Shown here piece after piece: positions 39,379-49,051 of a stretch of 64,000 nt of DNA; position 1 is the stretch's first letter, and every line of letters begins with the position of its first letter. Under the pieces are notes generated by a model that worked only from the letters and a program-made list of their open reading frames with translations, did no database searches and was not told where the DNA came from. The translations under genes and the position numbers were made by a program. The stretch comes from Bacillus sp. CGMCC 1.16541 (GTDB lineage Bacteria > Bacillota > Bacilli > Bacillales > Bacillaceae_H): assembly GCF_003184905.1 (NCBI RefSeq), contig NZ_KZ821206.1, forward strand, positions 51,443 through 115,442, read 5' to 3'.

Positions 39379-40437
39379 TTATAAAATAATTAACTCTTTT
39401 GTTGAGTATGTTAACGACTCATTCCCGTCTTTTGTTATGACTGTGTCATCTTCAATACGAACACCGCCAAGACCTGCTATGTAGATACCTGGTTCTACTG
39501 TAACGACCATTCCTGGCTCTAGCTTCATATCAGACTTCATAGATAAAGAAGGACTTTCGTGAACTTCCATTCCAAGTCCATGACCGGTAGAGTGACCAAA
39601 ATACTCACCATAGCCATGCGCGGCAATGTGATCACGGGTTAATGCATCCGCTTCTTTTCCTGTCATGCCTGGCTTTATTCCATCCATGCCCTTTAACTGA
39701 GCTTGTAAGACGATGTTATAAATCTTTTTTAGCTCATCGTTCACTTCTCCTACAGCCAATGTACGAGTAATATCAGAGCAATACCCTTTATAATATGCCC
39801 CAAAATCAAGCGTAACAAATTCACCTTTTTCAATGGTTTTGTCTGTAGCTACACCGTGTGGCAATGCAGAACGATAACCAGATGCAACAATAGTATCAAA
39901 AGAAGAAGACGCTGCACCTTGCTTTCTCATGAAGAACTCTAATTCGTTAGAAACCTCTAATTCTGTTACACCAGGACGAATGAACGTCAAAATATGTTCA
40001 AATGCTGCATCCGCAATTTTTGCAGCTTCCTTTAATATCTTAATCTCTGACTCGCTCTTAATCAAGCGTAACTTTTCAATTGTATTAGAGACTGGCAAGA
40101 GCTCTCCTTCGACTTTTTGGTCATAAGCTTGATACTGAGAATACATCATGTGATCTTGCTCAAACCCTAGTCGAGTAATTCCTAAATCAGCTGCAACTTT
40201 TGCTACCTCATCAATCAATGAAGCCTTATGCTGAACAATCTCGAAGCCTTGAATTTGTTTTGCTGCTTGTTCAACATAACGAAAATCTGTAATAAAAACG
40301 GCGCGGTCTTCTGAAATGACCGCTACACCTGCACTGCCTGTAAAACTAGTTAAATAACGGCGGTTATACGAACTTGTAATTAACATTCCATCAATATTTA
40401 ATGAAGAAAATTGTTCACGAAGCTTTGTTACTTTCAT
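39379..40437 (-). CDS. yqhT: M24 family Xaa-Pro aminopeptidase (YqhT)
   Basis: Metallopeptidase that removes N-terminal residues preceding proline. An N-terminal creatinase-like domain (1-125) is followed by the pita-bread domain with metal ligands in TLDFGAYYKGYCSDITRT, HSTGHGLGMEVHE, VVTVEPGIY and VRIEDD. 352 residues. The ATG shares a base with the aroQ stop (TAATG), so the two are coupled. Association with efp is conserved. Confidence 0.93.
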   Translation of the reverse strand: MKVTKLREQFSSLNIDGMLITSSYNRRYLTSFTGSAGVAVISEDRAVFITDFRYVEQAAKQIQGFEIVQHKASLIDEVAKVAADLGITRLGFEQDHMMYSQYQAYDQKVEGELLPVSNTIEKLRLIKSESEIKILKEAAKIADAAFEHILTFIRPGVTELEVSNELEFFMRKQGAASSSFDTIVASGYRSALPHGVATDKTIEKGEFVTLDFGAYYKGYCSDITRTLAVGEVNDELKKIYNIVLQAQLKGMDGIKPGMTGKEADALTRDHIAAHGYGEYFGHSTGHGLGMEVHESPSLSMKSDMKLEPGMVVTVEPGIYIAGLGGVRIEDDTVITKDGNESLTYSTKELIIL

Positions 40438-40880
40438 TACGATTCCCCCTCGTTTAATCTTAAAAGTGCTACTATCCCGAGCTCGTATCCGTGTAGCCCA
40501 AGTCCTACAATTTGTCCTTTTGTTACAGGCGCCGTCACTGAATGATGGCGAAACTGTTCACGAGCATGGACATTTGAGATATGTACTTCAATAACAGGAA
40601 TAGAAATACTTGCAATGGCATCTCTAATTGCATAGCTGTAATGAGTAAATGCTCCTGGATTAATCACAATTCCATCAAATGTTGCATCTGCTTCATGGAT
40701 AGAGTCAATCAATACACCTTCATGGTTGGATTGAACGCATTCAATATCTACACACTGTTCCTTACCAAATACTTGTAACTTTTTCTCTAATGTTTGTAAT
40801 GTTTCCTTCCCATAAACCCCTGGTTCGCGTATACCTAAACGATTTAAGTTTGGGCCATTGATGATTAAAATCTTTTTCAT
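40437..40880 (-). CDS. aroQ: Type II 3-dehydroquinate dehydratase
   Basis: Third step of the shikimate pathway. The type II signature is clear: INGPNLNRLGIREPGVYG with the catalytic Tyr on the flexible loop, then QSNHEGVLIDSIHEA, NPGAFTHYSYAIRDAI and EVHISNVHAREQFRHHS with the catalytic His. 147 residues. First gene of the aroQ-yqhT-efp operon. AroK lies further along in this window. Confidence 0.96.
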   Translation of the reverse strand: MKKILIINGPNLNRLGIREPGVYGKETLQTLEKKLQVFGKEQCVDIECVQSNHEGVLIDSIHEADATFDGIVINPGAFTHYSYAIRDAIASISIPVIEVHISNVHAREQFRHHSVTAPVTKGQIVGLGLHGYELGIVALLRLNEGES

Positions 40881-40920
40881 ATTTCCTCTCCCTCAACCAG
40901 CTCACTTTTTTCTGAAAAGT

Positions 40921-40952
40921 AGAAAAAGAATGTTCATTACTTAGAACATTCT
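40921..40952 (-). terminator. yqhR terminator
   Basis: AGAATGTTC (40927-40935) and GAACATTCT (40944-40952) form a 9-bp stem, followed on the minus strand by TTTTCTACTTTT. It separates yqhR from aroQ. Confidence 0.75.
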
Positions 40953-41032
40953 ACCATAAAATAAAAGAAAACTTCTATTAACACTTCCTTCATGTAAATC
41001 ATTATATTACTATTCCATTTTGATCTATTTTA

Positions 41033-41542
41033 TTATCCACTTTGCGAATCTAGCTCTGCTGCTTCAAACGAAATCGAATATCCTACAAATACACCGTATA
41101 AAAGATAAACGCATACAGTTGTGATAATTGTATTACTCTTCAACTCCCATAACCCTTTTACATTTGGAAAAATTGGATTTAACACAAAGAAAACGAGAGC
41201 CCATAATAATAACCCATATCCAATACCAATCCACATCGATTTAAATCTTTTCAAAACTGCATAATAAAGAAGGGCAACAACAATAGATAAAACGCCAAGA
41301 ACGATAATGCTTACCATTGTCCCTATCCATTTTTCTTTCCAATCACCTAAAGCCCATGGTTGGAGAATCATATTAGGACTCACTTCACTAAAGTTAAATA
41401 GATAGGTTATATAACCAATTATACTCCAGAAAATACCTCCTACTAATCCAATAACAACCGTCTTCGCCAAAAATGATGTTTCTCGATCACGATTCGTTTG
41501 TTGGGGTGTTTTTTCCTTGCTCTCTTGCTTCTCATTTGCCAT
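41033..41542 (-). CDS. yqhR: YqhR family membrane protein
   Basis: 169 residues: a charged, Lys/Glu/Gln-rich N-terminus (1-25) and four membrane spans (about 28-50, 68-95, 103-123, 137-160). Matches YqhR of Bacillus; no enzymatic motif is seen and the function is unknown. AGGTGAGAT precedes ATG. A sigma-G-like promoter directly upstream suggests forespore expression, which is inference. Confidence 0.85.
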   Translation of the reverse strand: MANEKQESKEKTPQQTNRDRETSFLAKTVVIGLVGGIFWSIIGYITYLFNFSEVSPNMILQPWALGDWKEKWIGTMVSIIVLGVLSIVVALLYYAVLKRFKSMWIGIGYGLLLWALVFFVLNPIFPNVKGLWELKSNTIITTVCVYLLYGVFVGYSISFEAAELDSQSG

Positions 41543-41562
41543 TTTATCTCACCTCTATCGCT

Positions 41563-41593
41563 TAGTATGAACTCATTTTTTGTTTTTATTTCA
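41563..41593 (-). promoter_or_regulatory. Candidate sigma-G promoter of yqhR
   Basis: On the minus strand TGAAATA (41587-41593), 17 nt, CATACTA (41563-41569), close to the sigma-G consensus TGMATA/CATACTA, about 20 bp from the yqhR start. The rest of the 408-bp gap up to yqhQ (41594-41950) is AT-rich with no gene; a weak rightward TTGAAA near 41888 may serve yqhQ. Confidence 0.5.
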
Positions 41594-41950
41594 TTTTTCA
41601 CCACGTCTATATGTCTCTTCTTCAAATAAAGATATTTTCTATCATCGTTTTAACTTCACTTGTCAAAGTCATAATTTAATGGCCATTGATTACGTAAGAA
41701 ACCTAGAGCTAAACCCCAATCGAAGACAGTGACCTAGCACATGTAGATAGTAAAAAGCAGATGAATGATTAAAACAATTGAACATAAACATTGCTAATGT
41801 ATAGCACATGGAAAATAATGAAAATCCGTGTGTGATACTGAAAAATATTGGCTACAATAGATAACATACATCGACCTAGAGGTTTATTTGAAATTACTGT
41901 AGAATATAGAATAATAAGGGTAACTAGTATGAGTTAGGTTGGTGTTTGAC

Positions 41951-42895
41951 ATGTCTGAATTGAAAAAGCCTGCATACGGTGGGCAAGCAGTTATGGAAGG
42001 TGTTATGTTTGGTGGAAAAACGCAAGCTGTTACCGCCATTCGAAGAAAAGATGATTCAATTGAATTCTTTCATTCACCTCGAAAGTCTAATAAATTTTTA
42101 ACAGCTTTGAAAAAGATTCCATTCTTGCGTGGAATTGCAGCAATTACGGAAGCAAGTATGAACGGAACCAAACATTTAAATTTTTCATCTGAGCGATATG
42201 ATTTACATCCAGATGAAGATAGTCAAATTGAAGAAGAAAAGAAAGAATCAAAACTTACACTCATTTTAGGTGTAGCGACAATCGGCGTTTTATCATTCCT
42301 ATTTGGAAAAGTACTGTTTACACTCATTCCGGTGTTTTTAGCTGAGTTAACAAGACCTGTTTTTTCTTCCAATCTTGCTCAGGTCTTAATTGAAGGCATA
42401 TTTAAGCTTTTGTTATTGCTTATTTACATCTATGTCATTTCCCAAACACCACTTATTAAACGAGTGTTCCAATATCATGGTGCTGAACATAAAGTAATTA
42501 ACGCTTATGAAAATAATGCAGAACTAACTGTTCATTCTGTTCAATCTCATTCTCGTTTACATTATCGTTGTGGAAGTAGCTTTATTATCTTTACGGTCCT
42601 TGTCGGTGTATTTGTTTACTTGTTAGTACCGACAGATCCTCTTTGGGTCAGAGTTGTAAATCGTCTAGCACTCATCCCAGTTGTAATCGGTATTTCTTTT
42701 GAAGTATTACAACTAACAAATAAAGTACGCGATATCCCTGTTCTACGTTTCTTAGGATACCCTGGGCTATGGTTACAATTACTGACTACAAAAGAACCTG
42801 ATGACAAGCAAGTAGAAGTAGCGATCGCTTCATTTAAAGAATTGTTAAAAGTTGAAGAAGCGAGTTCTCCAACGACTGAAGATAAAGTTGTGTAA
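41951..42895 (+). CDS. yqhQ: DUF1385 membrane protein YqhQ
   Basis: 314 residues. The conserved family start is YGGQAVMEGVMFGGK; a soluble stretch with PFLRGIAAITEASMNG follows, then about four membrane spans, the motif YHGAEHKVINAYE and HSRLHYRCGSSF between them, and VRDIPVLRFLGYPGLWLQ. The His/Cys-rich motifs could bind metal. Function unknown. I start at 41951, which aligns with the family N-terminus; the frame is open from 41939. Followed by yqhP. Confidence 0.9.
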   Translation: MSELKKPAYGGQAVMEGVMFGGKTQAVTAIRRKDDSIEFFHSPRKSNKFLTALKKIPFLRGIAAITEASMNGTKHLNFSSERYDLHPDEDSQIEEEKKESKLTLILGVATIGVLSFLFGKVLFTLIPVFLAELTRPVFSSNLAQVLIEGIFKLLLLLIYIYVISQTPLIKRVFQYHGAEHKVINAYENNAELTVHSVQSHSRLHYRCGSSFIIFTVLVGVFVYLLVPTDPLWVRVVNRLALIPVVIGISFEVLQLTNKVRDIPVLRFLGYPGLWLQLLTTKEPDDKQVEVAIASFKELLKVEEASSPTTEDKVV

Positions 42896-42931
42896 GTATA
42901 AGGATTGTTAACAATTTAGGAGGTGAACAAA

Positions 42932-43342
42932 ATGAGACGTTCGTTCATCAAACCACTTTTATATGTGTTGTTTGGGCTAGGTGCTTTTGGTTTTATTTAT
43001 ACTCTTTTTACCAATCCATCTAGTTTATTGCGTCAAGCTGGTTATGTATTTCTATTCTTCATTTTGTTTTACTTGTTATACCGTTTTGTCTTACGTCCTT
43101 CACAAACAAAGGGTCAAGACAAAGAATACCTTCGAGCTGTTAAACAGTCTAAGCGTCGTCTTAAAGAGCGCGGACAACCAAGAGCTGAAGCGAAGCCATA
43201 TAGCACAGTGAATAAAAGAACCAAACAACCAACGACAAAATTGTCATCAAAATCTACTGCACCTAAAAAGAAAAAAAGCAACTCTCATTTAACTGTGATT
43301 GAAGGAAAAAAAGGAAAGAAGAAAAATAGAGCCTTCTTCTAA
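42932..43342 (+). CDS. yqhP: YqhP-like SA1362 family protein
   Basis: 136 residues: two N-terminal membrane spans (about 8-26 and 36-52) and a strongly basic, Lys/Arg/Ser/Thr-rich tail. Function unknown. ATG at 42932 lies 8 nt after AGGAGG, so the GTG at 42923 is not used. Encoded 36 bp after yqhQ, probably cotranscribed. Confidence 0.82.
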   Translation: MRRSFIKPLLYVLFGLGAFGFIYTLFTNPSSLLRQAGYVFLFFILFYLLYRFVLRPSQTKGQDKEYLRAVKQSKRRLKERGQPRAEAKPYSTVNKRTKQPTTKLSSKSTAPKKKKSNSHLTVIEGKKGKKKNRAFF

Positions 43343-43400
43343 AAAAAGCTCCATCACCCAATCCTCATACTCAGAACAGGATGGCTTGATGGAGCTTTTT
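43343..43400. terminator. Bidirectional terminator between yqhP and yqhO
   Basis: AAAAAGCTCCATCA (43343-43356) and TGATGGAGCTTTTT (43387-43400) pair perfectly over 14 bp. A and T ends serve both converging genes. Confidence 0.88.
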
Positions 43401-43425
43401 CTTGCTATTTTACTCATTCTGCTTT

Positions 43426-44310
43426 TTAATAGCTCCACTTCATTAGAAACTCTCTTCCTCTGTTTTTGCCTAATTCTAAAAGTTCCTTTTTCCTTTCATC
43501 CGTTAACGTAAACTCTGTTGCTAATACGTGATCAGTAGGGATGAAGATAATGTTTCGTTCGTGTCTTCTTGAAATATAACGAGCATCATGAGCATCTTTC
43601 ATCGTATCAAACAACGCACCAAACAGCTCAATTGCATTTTTTATATGATTAATTTCCCTTTCTTCATCTTTTGAACTTAACTTTACACCAAGAACTGGCC
43701 GGACTTTAGGACGTTTATCATCATCAAACAACCAAATAGGAAAGTTACTCAACACGCCCCCATCTACAATTAGGTTCGTTTTATCTTTCGACTTTAACTT
43801 TACCGGTTCAAAAAAGTATGGAATACTACAACTCATTCTTACTGCTTTAGCGACTGAAAATGTTTCTGGAGAAATGCCATATCGAAGCAGATCATCAGGT
43901 ATAACCACCATTCTTCCATTCGTTAAATCCGAAGCAACAATTCGTAACGAATGAGGTGGCAAATCGCCAAATGTCCGAACTCCTCGTGCTTCTAATTTCT
44001 CTTTCACCCACTTCTCTAACCTTTCACCTCTGTATAGTCCTAACTTCCAATAAAGGAAGAGCCATTTTGTTAACGCAGAAGGTAAAAATTTTGTTCGGGT
44101 ATCAAGAAACATCTTCAAATCCATTTCATTCATCATATCCACTATATCGTTACTCGTATATCCAGCTGTAATAAAAGACGAAATAATAGCACCTGCACTT
44201 GTTCCAGCAAGCCTTCGAAAAACAAGGCCTCTCTCCTCAATTGCTTGAAGTGCACCAATTAATGCAAATCCTTTTATCCCACCACCAGAAAACACACCGT
44301 CTATATACAC
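43426..44310 (-). CDS. yqhO: Patatin-like phospholipase (YqhO)
   Basis: Serine acyl hydrolase of the patatin family. The oxyanion motif is FSGGGIKGFALIGAL, the nucleophile elbow GTSAGAI and the catalytic Asp VDGGVLSNFP, so the Ser-Asp dyad is complete. 294 residues. The start is GTG, about 8 nt after AGGAGGG. No signal peptide. Physiological substrate unknown. Confidence 0.92.
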   Translation of the reverse strand: MYIDGVFSGGGIKGFALIGALQAIEERGLVFRRLAGTSAGAIISSFITAGYTSNDIVDMMNEMDLKMFLDTRTKFLPSALTKWLFLYWKLGLYRGERLEKWVKEKLEARGVRTFGDLPPHSLRIVASDLTNGRMVVIPDDLLRYGISPETFSVAKAVRMSCSIPYFFEPVKLKSKDKTNLIVDGGVLSNFPIWLFDDDKRPKVRPVLGVKLSSKDEEREINHIKNAIELFGALFDTMKDAHDARYISRRHERNIIFIPTDHVLATEFTLTDERKKELLELGKNRGREFLMKWSY

Positions 44311-44382
44311 ATGTGTTCCCTCCTAATTCTCCCATCCCCTTTTACATCTTTAGTCTGTCATGTATTAATTTATGATAGAACA

Positions 44383-44409
44383 AAACAAAAAACAGGCGGT
44401 AATCGCCTG
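44383..44409 (-). terminator. mntR terminator
   Basis: CAGGCG (44393-44398) and CGCCTG (44404-44409) form a stem, followed on the minus strand by TTTTTTG. It sits 6 bp past the mntR stop. Confidence 0.7.
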
Positions 44410-44414
44410 CTCTG

Positions 44415-44846
44415 TTATGTCGTCTGCTCTTCTTCATTACGTTTTTGAACTGCACGTAACGCTTCAATGCGCTTTTCATCTTCTTCAAAAAATTGAACCA
44501 AGTCACCGACTCGATCAATTGCGTTCCAACTTAAATGATGCTCAATACCTTCCACATCTTCGTAGATGTTACTTTCATCCACACCAATTATACGCAAAAG
44601 TTGTTCTAACAATTCATGTCGATATACAAGGCGCTTACCTACTTTTTTCCCTTTCGCTGTTAAAACAAGACCCCTATATTTTTCATAAATTAAATATTCA
44701 TCTTTGTCTAGTTTCTGCACCATCTTCGTTACGGACGAGGGATGAACTGCCAATGCTTCAGCGATATCGGATACACGTGCATATCCTTTATCTTCTATGA
44801 GCATGTATATTTGTTCAATGTAATCTTCCATACTTGGCGTAGGCAT
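44415..44846 (-). CDS. mntR: Manganese transport regulator MntR
   Basis: Mn(II)-responsive DtxR-family repressor of Mn uptake genes. Winged helix at the N-terminus ([21 protein letters not shown]); metal ligands are visible as D8 and E11, the His in VYRHELLE, and the Glu/His cluster [12 protein letters not shown]. 143 residues, as in B. subtilis. It has its own sigma-A promoter. Confidence 0.95.
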   Translation of the reverse strand: MPTPSMEDYIEQIYMLIEDKGYARVSDIAEALAVHPSSVTKMVQKLDKDEYLIYEKYRGLVLTAKGKKVGKRLVYRHELLEQLLRIIGVDESNIYEDVEGIEHHLSWNAIDRVGDLVQFFEEDEKRIEALRAVQKRNEEEQTT

Positions 44847-44898
44847 GACATCTCCCCCAATAATTTATGTATTTCTTTTACAAAAGACAATCATTAAA

Positions 44899-44927
44899 AT
44901 TCTACTATACATCCTAACAATTGACAA
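44899..44927 (-). promoter_or_regulatory. Sigma-A promoter of mntR
   Basis: On the minus strand TTGTCA (44922-44927), 17 nt, TAGAAT (44899-44904), about 50 bp before the start. Confidence 0.6.
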
Positions 44928-44960
44928 GCAAGCTGTTAAGTGCGCTTACTTAGTATAAGC

Positions 44961-44992
44961 AAAAAAGAACATGAATACAACTATTCATGCTC
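44961..44992 (-). terminator. nrdJ terminator
   Basis: GAACATGAATA (44967-44977) and TATTCATGCTC (44982-44992) pair with one G-U, followed on the minus strand by six U. It sits 12 bp past the nrdJ stop. Confidence 0.8.
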
Positions 44993-45004
44993 TTTCTTAT
45001 ATGA

Positions 45005-47572
45005 TTAAAGGCCGCATTTTAACTGTGCGCCACAGTTTGTACACGTATTACAACCACCAATTTCTTTTACTTTCCCTTGACGACAAACTGGACACGTGTT
45101 TCCAACTTCTGATCCAATTGTAACGTCTGTGGAACGCACATCGCTAATCGTGTCAACAAGGACCACATGTGCTTTTCTTGACTCTATTTTTGGTTTTACT
45201 TCCTCAGCTTCTTCGTCAAATGTGTTTTCTTCGGCTTTTAACGTTAAAACTTGCGCATCACGGCTTCCGTCTACGTAAACCGTTCCACCTTTAGCACCGC
45301 CGTTATAAAGACGCTCGTATACTTTTTGAACTTGCTCAACTGTATAGCCACGCGGAGCATTTACTGTTTTACTAATCGAGCTATCAATCCAACGTTGAAT
45401 CACACACTGTGCGTCAGCATGTGCTTCTGGTGCTAAGTCCATAGCAGAGATAAACCAATTTGGTAAATGATCTGGATCTGCATCTGGATTTTCCTCTAAA
45501 TATTCACGTACAATATCAGCTTTTACTTCGATGAACTTTCCAAGACGACCACTTCTGAAATAAGAGAACGAGAAGTATGGTTCTAGTCCAGTTGATACCC
45601 CAACCATTGTACCTGTCGAACCTGTTGGCGCAACTGTTAATAAGTGAGAGTTACGAATACCATGCGCTTTAATATCTTCACGAATATCTTCTGGCATCTT
45701 TTTCATATAGCCTGTATTTGTAAAGGCTTCACGTAAACGTGCTGTTTCTTCCTCTGTGTCTCCAATTAAGAACGGGAAGCTACCTTTTTCTTTTCCAAGT
45801 TTCACAGATGCGCGGTAAGCTGTAGTCGCAATGACTTCGAATACTTGATCAATCAACGTATTTCCTTCTTCAGAACCGTACTCGGTTTCACAATAAATAA
45901 GCAGGTCATGTAAGCCCATTACACCTAATCCAACACGGCGTTCACCTAATGCTTGCTTCTTATTTTCTTCTAAGAAATATGGTGTCGCATCAATTACGTT
46001 ATCTTGCATACGTACACCTGTTTCAACTGTTGCTTTTAATTTCTCAAAGTTAACTGTTTTCGTTTCTTTATCTGCCATCTTCGCTAAATTAACCGCAGCT
46101 AAATTACAGACAGAAAATGGCGCAAGTGGTTGCTCACCACACGGATTCGTTGCAACAACACGCTGACCGTAAGCTTGCGCGTTTGTCATGTCATTTGCGT
46201 TATCAAAGAAGAAAATACCTGGCTCTGCTGAATATGTTGCACAAATGTTAATTAAGTTCCAAAGTTCTTTTGCACGAATTTTACGGTACATACGTACTTT
46301 GTAACCAAGGTTTTCCCATTCACGTACATCACCAATTTCATGCCATTTTTCGTTGTATTTTGCCATTTCTTCTGCAGAGTAACTTTCTACGTCTGGGAAT
46401 CTCAGTGCATATTCTTCATCTTTCTCAACAGCATCCATAAATTCTTTTGTTAAACAAACCGAGATATTCGCTCCTGTTAAGAATTCGGAGTTATGAACAC
46501 TATATGTTCCGCCTATACGTAGCTTTTCTTCCGCATCTTTGATAATTTTTTCGTTAAATCCGCCTAATCCAGGAATTTGTTTGTAATTGACAATCCCTTG
46601 ATACATCGCTTCTTCTTGCTCAGTTAGCGGCGTGAATTTTAATTTATCGTTTGCATACCGTTTGATTGTTTCATCATTCGTGTTTTCGATTAGGAAACGT
46701 AAAATTCTTGGGTTTTGCATTTTTGAAATAATGAATTCAATGATGTCAGGATGCCAATCGCTTAGCATAATCATTTGTGCACCACGACGTGAACCACCTT
46801 GCTCCACTAAGTGCGTTAATTTTGCAATATCGTCTAACCATGAAACGGAACCAGACGATTTTCCGTTCACACCCCGTGCTAATGTGTTACGTGGACGAAG
46901 GGTTGAGCCGTTTGTTCCAACTCCACCACCGCGGCTCATAATCTCCATTACTTGTTTACGGTGCTCAGAAATACCTTCTCTTGAATCTTTTACATAAGGC
47001 ATCACATAACAGTTAAAGTATGTTACATCCGTATTTGCTCCAGCTCCATACAGTACACGACCAGCTGGTACAAAATTCATTTCCACAAGCTCTTTATAAA
47101 ACTTTTCAAACCACTCTTGACGCTTTTCCTCTGTTGTTTCTACAGATGCAAGCCCTGTCGCATTACGCTTAGCAATCTGTTCATAGTAAACCTCAAGAGG
47201 TTTTTCAATCACATCTAAAGAACGAGTGATGATTCCTGTTTCCGCTTCTTTTTCTGTTAATACTCCACGAAACTCTTCCTCTACTTTTACCGATGCCACT
47301 TTCTTTTCTAAATCTATATGTTGAATGTAACCTAGACCTCTAGCAGGGAATTTCGGATCTTCTTTTACGGTCAAGACGACAAAGTCACCTTCAGACAATG
47401 TCAGCTTCTCGGTATCCTTAAACGAATAACGATCTAGCATAACAAGTTTCGAAACACCTTTATGAGTTGTTTTCATATCCGGTGTAATTGGATGAACTTG
47501 AGGGAAAAGGCGAATATCTTCATTCAACTTTTCGACGTTGATATTTACTTTTTCATTTAGCGCAACAGTCAT
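45005..47572 (-). CDS. nrdJ: Adenosylcobalamin-dependent ribonucleotide reductase (class II)
   Basis: Reduces ribonucleotides to deoxyribonucleotides with a radical made from adenosylcobalamin, independent of oxygen. The barrel has the substrate-site Cys in VTYFNCYVMPYV, the finger loop with catalytic residues NPCGEQPLAPFSVCNLAAVNL, and PTGSTGTMVGVSTGLEP. The C-terminus ends in a four-Cys zinc-like motif (CPVCRQGKV...CTNCGAQLKCGL). I start at 47572, 8 nt after AAGGGAG, giving 855 residues; the frame upstream lacks a site. Not found at this locus in B. subtilis. Confidence 0.94.
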   Translation of the reverse strand: MTVALNEKVNINVEKLNEDIRLFPQVHPITPDMKTTHKGVSKLVMLDRYSFKDTEKLTLSEGDFVVLTVKEDPKFPARGLGYIQHIDLEKKVASVKVEEEFRGVLTEKEAETGIITRSLDVIEKPLEVYYEQIAKRNATGLASVETTEEKRQEWFEKFYKELVEMNFVPAGRVLYGAGANTDVTYFNCYVMPYVKDSREGISEHRKQVMEIMSRGGGVGTNGSTLRPRNTLARGVNGKSSGSVSWLDDIAKLTHLVEQGGSRRGAQMIMLSDWHPDIIEFIISKMQNPRILRFLIENTNDETIKRYANDKLKFTPLTEQEEAMYQGIVNYKQIPGLGGFNEKIIKDAEEKLRIGGTYSVHNSEFLTGANISVCLTKEFMDAVEKDEEYALRFPDVESYSAEEMAKYNEKWHEIGDVREWENLGYKVRMYRKIRAKELWNLINICATYSAEPGIFFFDNANDMTNAQAYGQRVVATNPCGEQPLAPFSVCNLAAVNLAKMADKETKTVNFEKLKATVETGVRMQDNVIDATPYFLEENKKQALGERRVGLGVMGLHDLLIYCETEYGSEEGNTLIDQVFEVIATTAYRASVKLGKEKGSFPFLIGDTEEETARLREAFTNTGYMKKMPEDIREDIKAHGIRNSHLLTVAPTGSTGTMVGVSTGLEPYFSFSYFRSGRLGKFIEVKADIVREYLEENPDADPDHLPNWFISAMDLAPEAHADAQCVIQRWIDSSISKTVNAPRGYTVEQVQKVYERLYNGGAKGGTVYVDGSRDAQVLTLKAEENTFDEEAEEVKPKIESRKAHVVLVDTISDVRSTDVTIGSEVGNTCPVCRQGKVKEIGGCNTCTNCGAQLKCGL

Positions 47573-47717
47573 TCTTACAACTCCCTTATCACATAAGCTT
47601 TTCTTGACAAAACAGCTATCATTTTTCCACATTTTAGAAAATATCTTGTTAGTCAGATAAACATAACTTATCACACGTCACAATCTAAATCAACATGTAG
47701 TGTCCAAACATTTAAAA

Positions 47718-47741
47718 ATACCTATATATAGGTATTGTCAA
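47718..47741 (-). promoter_or_regulatory. nrdJ promoter with NrdR-box-like palindrome
   Basis: A consensus -35 box TTGACA (minus strand, 47736-47741) is directly followed by the palindrome ATACCTATATATAGGTAT (47718-47735), whose core CTATATATAG matches the NrdR box. A protein bound there would block the promoter. A second partial match, ACACTATATCTTGATA, lies at 47906-47921. The remaining gap between nrdJ and lipM (47573-47993) is AT-rich with no coding frame. Confidence 0.5.
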
Positions 47742-47993
47742 GAGAAAAATTTAAATTTAAAAAAATAAATGCATTGACTTTTATTTAATTCTGCCTCTTC
47801 CTTTCGAATCAACTTTTTTGTATCACTTCCGCCAAAATTCAGTCTCAAAAGAAAACAGCTAGTCTCTTATTATTTCAAGATTTAGGCTAAACTTGTAAAA
47901 AGTAGACACTATATCTTGATATGTAAAAAGACCAACTGCTCAAAAAGATTTGTTTTAAAAAAATTCTACTGTTCATGTCACATAACGCTTTTC

Positions 47994-48827
47994 TTACCTT
48001 CTAAAGTTCCAATCATCAGAAGCATATTTTTCATCTGCTAATTGCTGTACATACGCTTCTTCTTCCTCAGATAATTCATATGGCTGTAAATCAATATCTA
48101 GTGCTTTAGCAAATCCTTCTCTAAATGCTTCTTTTGCTTCATCTAGACCAATTGTTCGATTAGCAATTGCGTTAATCGCCACCGCTTTTTCACGAAACGC
48201 TCGTTGCATACGTTCTTTTAAGCGATCACTTGAGTATTTAAATACACTAAACAACTTATCTTCATCAAGATCAAGTAAAATTGAACCATGCTGTAAAATA
48301 ACACCTTTTTGTCTCGTTTGAGCACTTCCTGCTACTTTTCTTCCTTCAACAACGAGCTCATACCATGAAGGTGCATCAAAACAAACAGATGAACGAGGAT
48401 TTTTCAAACTACTTTTTTCTTCCTCTGTGCGAGGAATTGCAAAATATGCTTCTAGTCCTAGTTTGCGAAAACCTTCTAATAAACCTTCTGAAATCACACG
48501 GTAAGCTTCTGTTACCGTATGAGGCATGTCTGGATGGGACTCAGACACAATGACACTGTATGTTAGTTCATGTTCATGAAGTACTCCACGTCCTCCTGTA
48601 GGACGGCGTACGAACCCTAAACCAAGTTCTTTTACTTTGTCTAAATCAATTTCTTTTTCTGCTTTTTGAAAATAACCAATTGATAAAGTTGGCGGATTCC
48701 ATCCATAAAAACGAATAGTTGGTGGAATTTCTCCTTGACTATGCCAATCTAGAAGAGCTTCGTCTAATGCCATGTTATAGTACGGGGAACGATTTTGTGA
48801 ATCAATAAATCTCCAAGTGTCTTTCAT
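47994..48827 (-). CDS. lipM: Octanoyltransferase LipM
   Basis: Moves octanoyl from acyl-carrier protein to GcvH, the first step of Bacillus lipoate synthesis. BPL/LPL fold with [18 protein letters not shown], the catalytic Cys in [12 protein letters not shown] (near residue 150) and [11 protein letters not shown]. 277 residues from the ATG at 48827, which follows GAGGATGAG; the frame is open 15 bases further. The lipoylated GcvH serves the glycine cleavage genes nearby and, through relay, the Bkd E2. Confidence 0.93.
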   Translation of the reverse strand: MKDTWRFIDSQNRSPYYNMALDEALLDWHSQGEIPPTIRFYGWNPPTLSIGYFQKAEKEIDLDKVKELGLGFVRRPTGGRGVLHEHELTYSVIVSESHPDMPHTVTEAYRVISEGLLEGFRKLGLEAYFAIPRTEEEKSSLKNPRSSVCFDAPSWYELVVEGRKVAGSAQTRQKGVILQHGSILLDLDEDKLFSVFKYSSDRLKERMQRAFREKAVAINAIANRTIGLDEAKEAFREGFAKALDIDLQPYELSEEEEAYVQQLADEKYASDDWNFRR

Positions 48828-49051
48828 TTCTCTCATCCTCAACTATGTAATAAGCACGTTCTACATGTGCCAATCAACCTAAAATAAAATCTGCTTTTTA
48901 GTCTATCAAAATATTGAGCCAAGGAAAAGCAAAGAGGTATGACTTAGAAAATTTACCAACCTGAAAGAACACTCCCTCAAATGATTTACGACAAGCAGTA
49001 TATCTTATATAATAGTCGTATGTATTTAGTCGAAGAAAGGAACGATTCAGC

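Noticed and set aside
40927-40952. LexA/SOS box in the GAATGTTC/GAACATTC dyad
   Set aside because: Spacing does not fit the Bacillus SOS box, and the U run after it on the minus strand makes it a terminator.
44372-44800. 142-aa plus-strand ORF over mntR
   Set aside because: Antisense shadow of mntR; composition follows the opposite strand.
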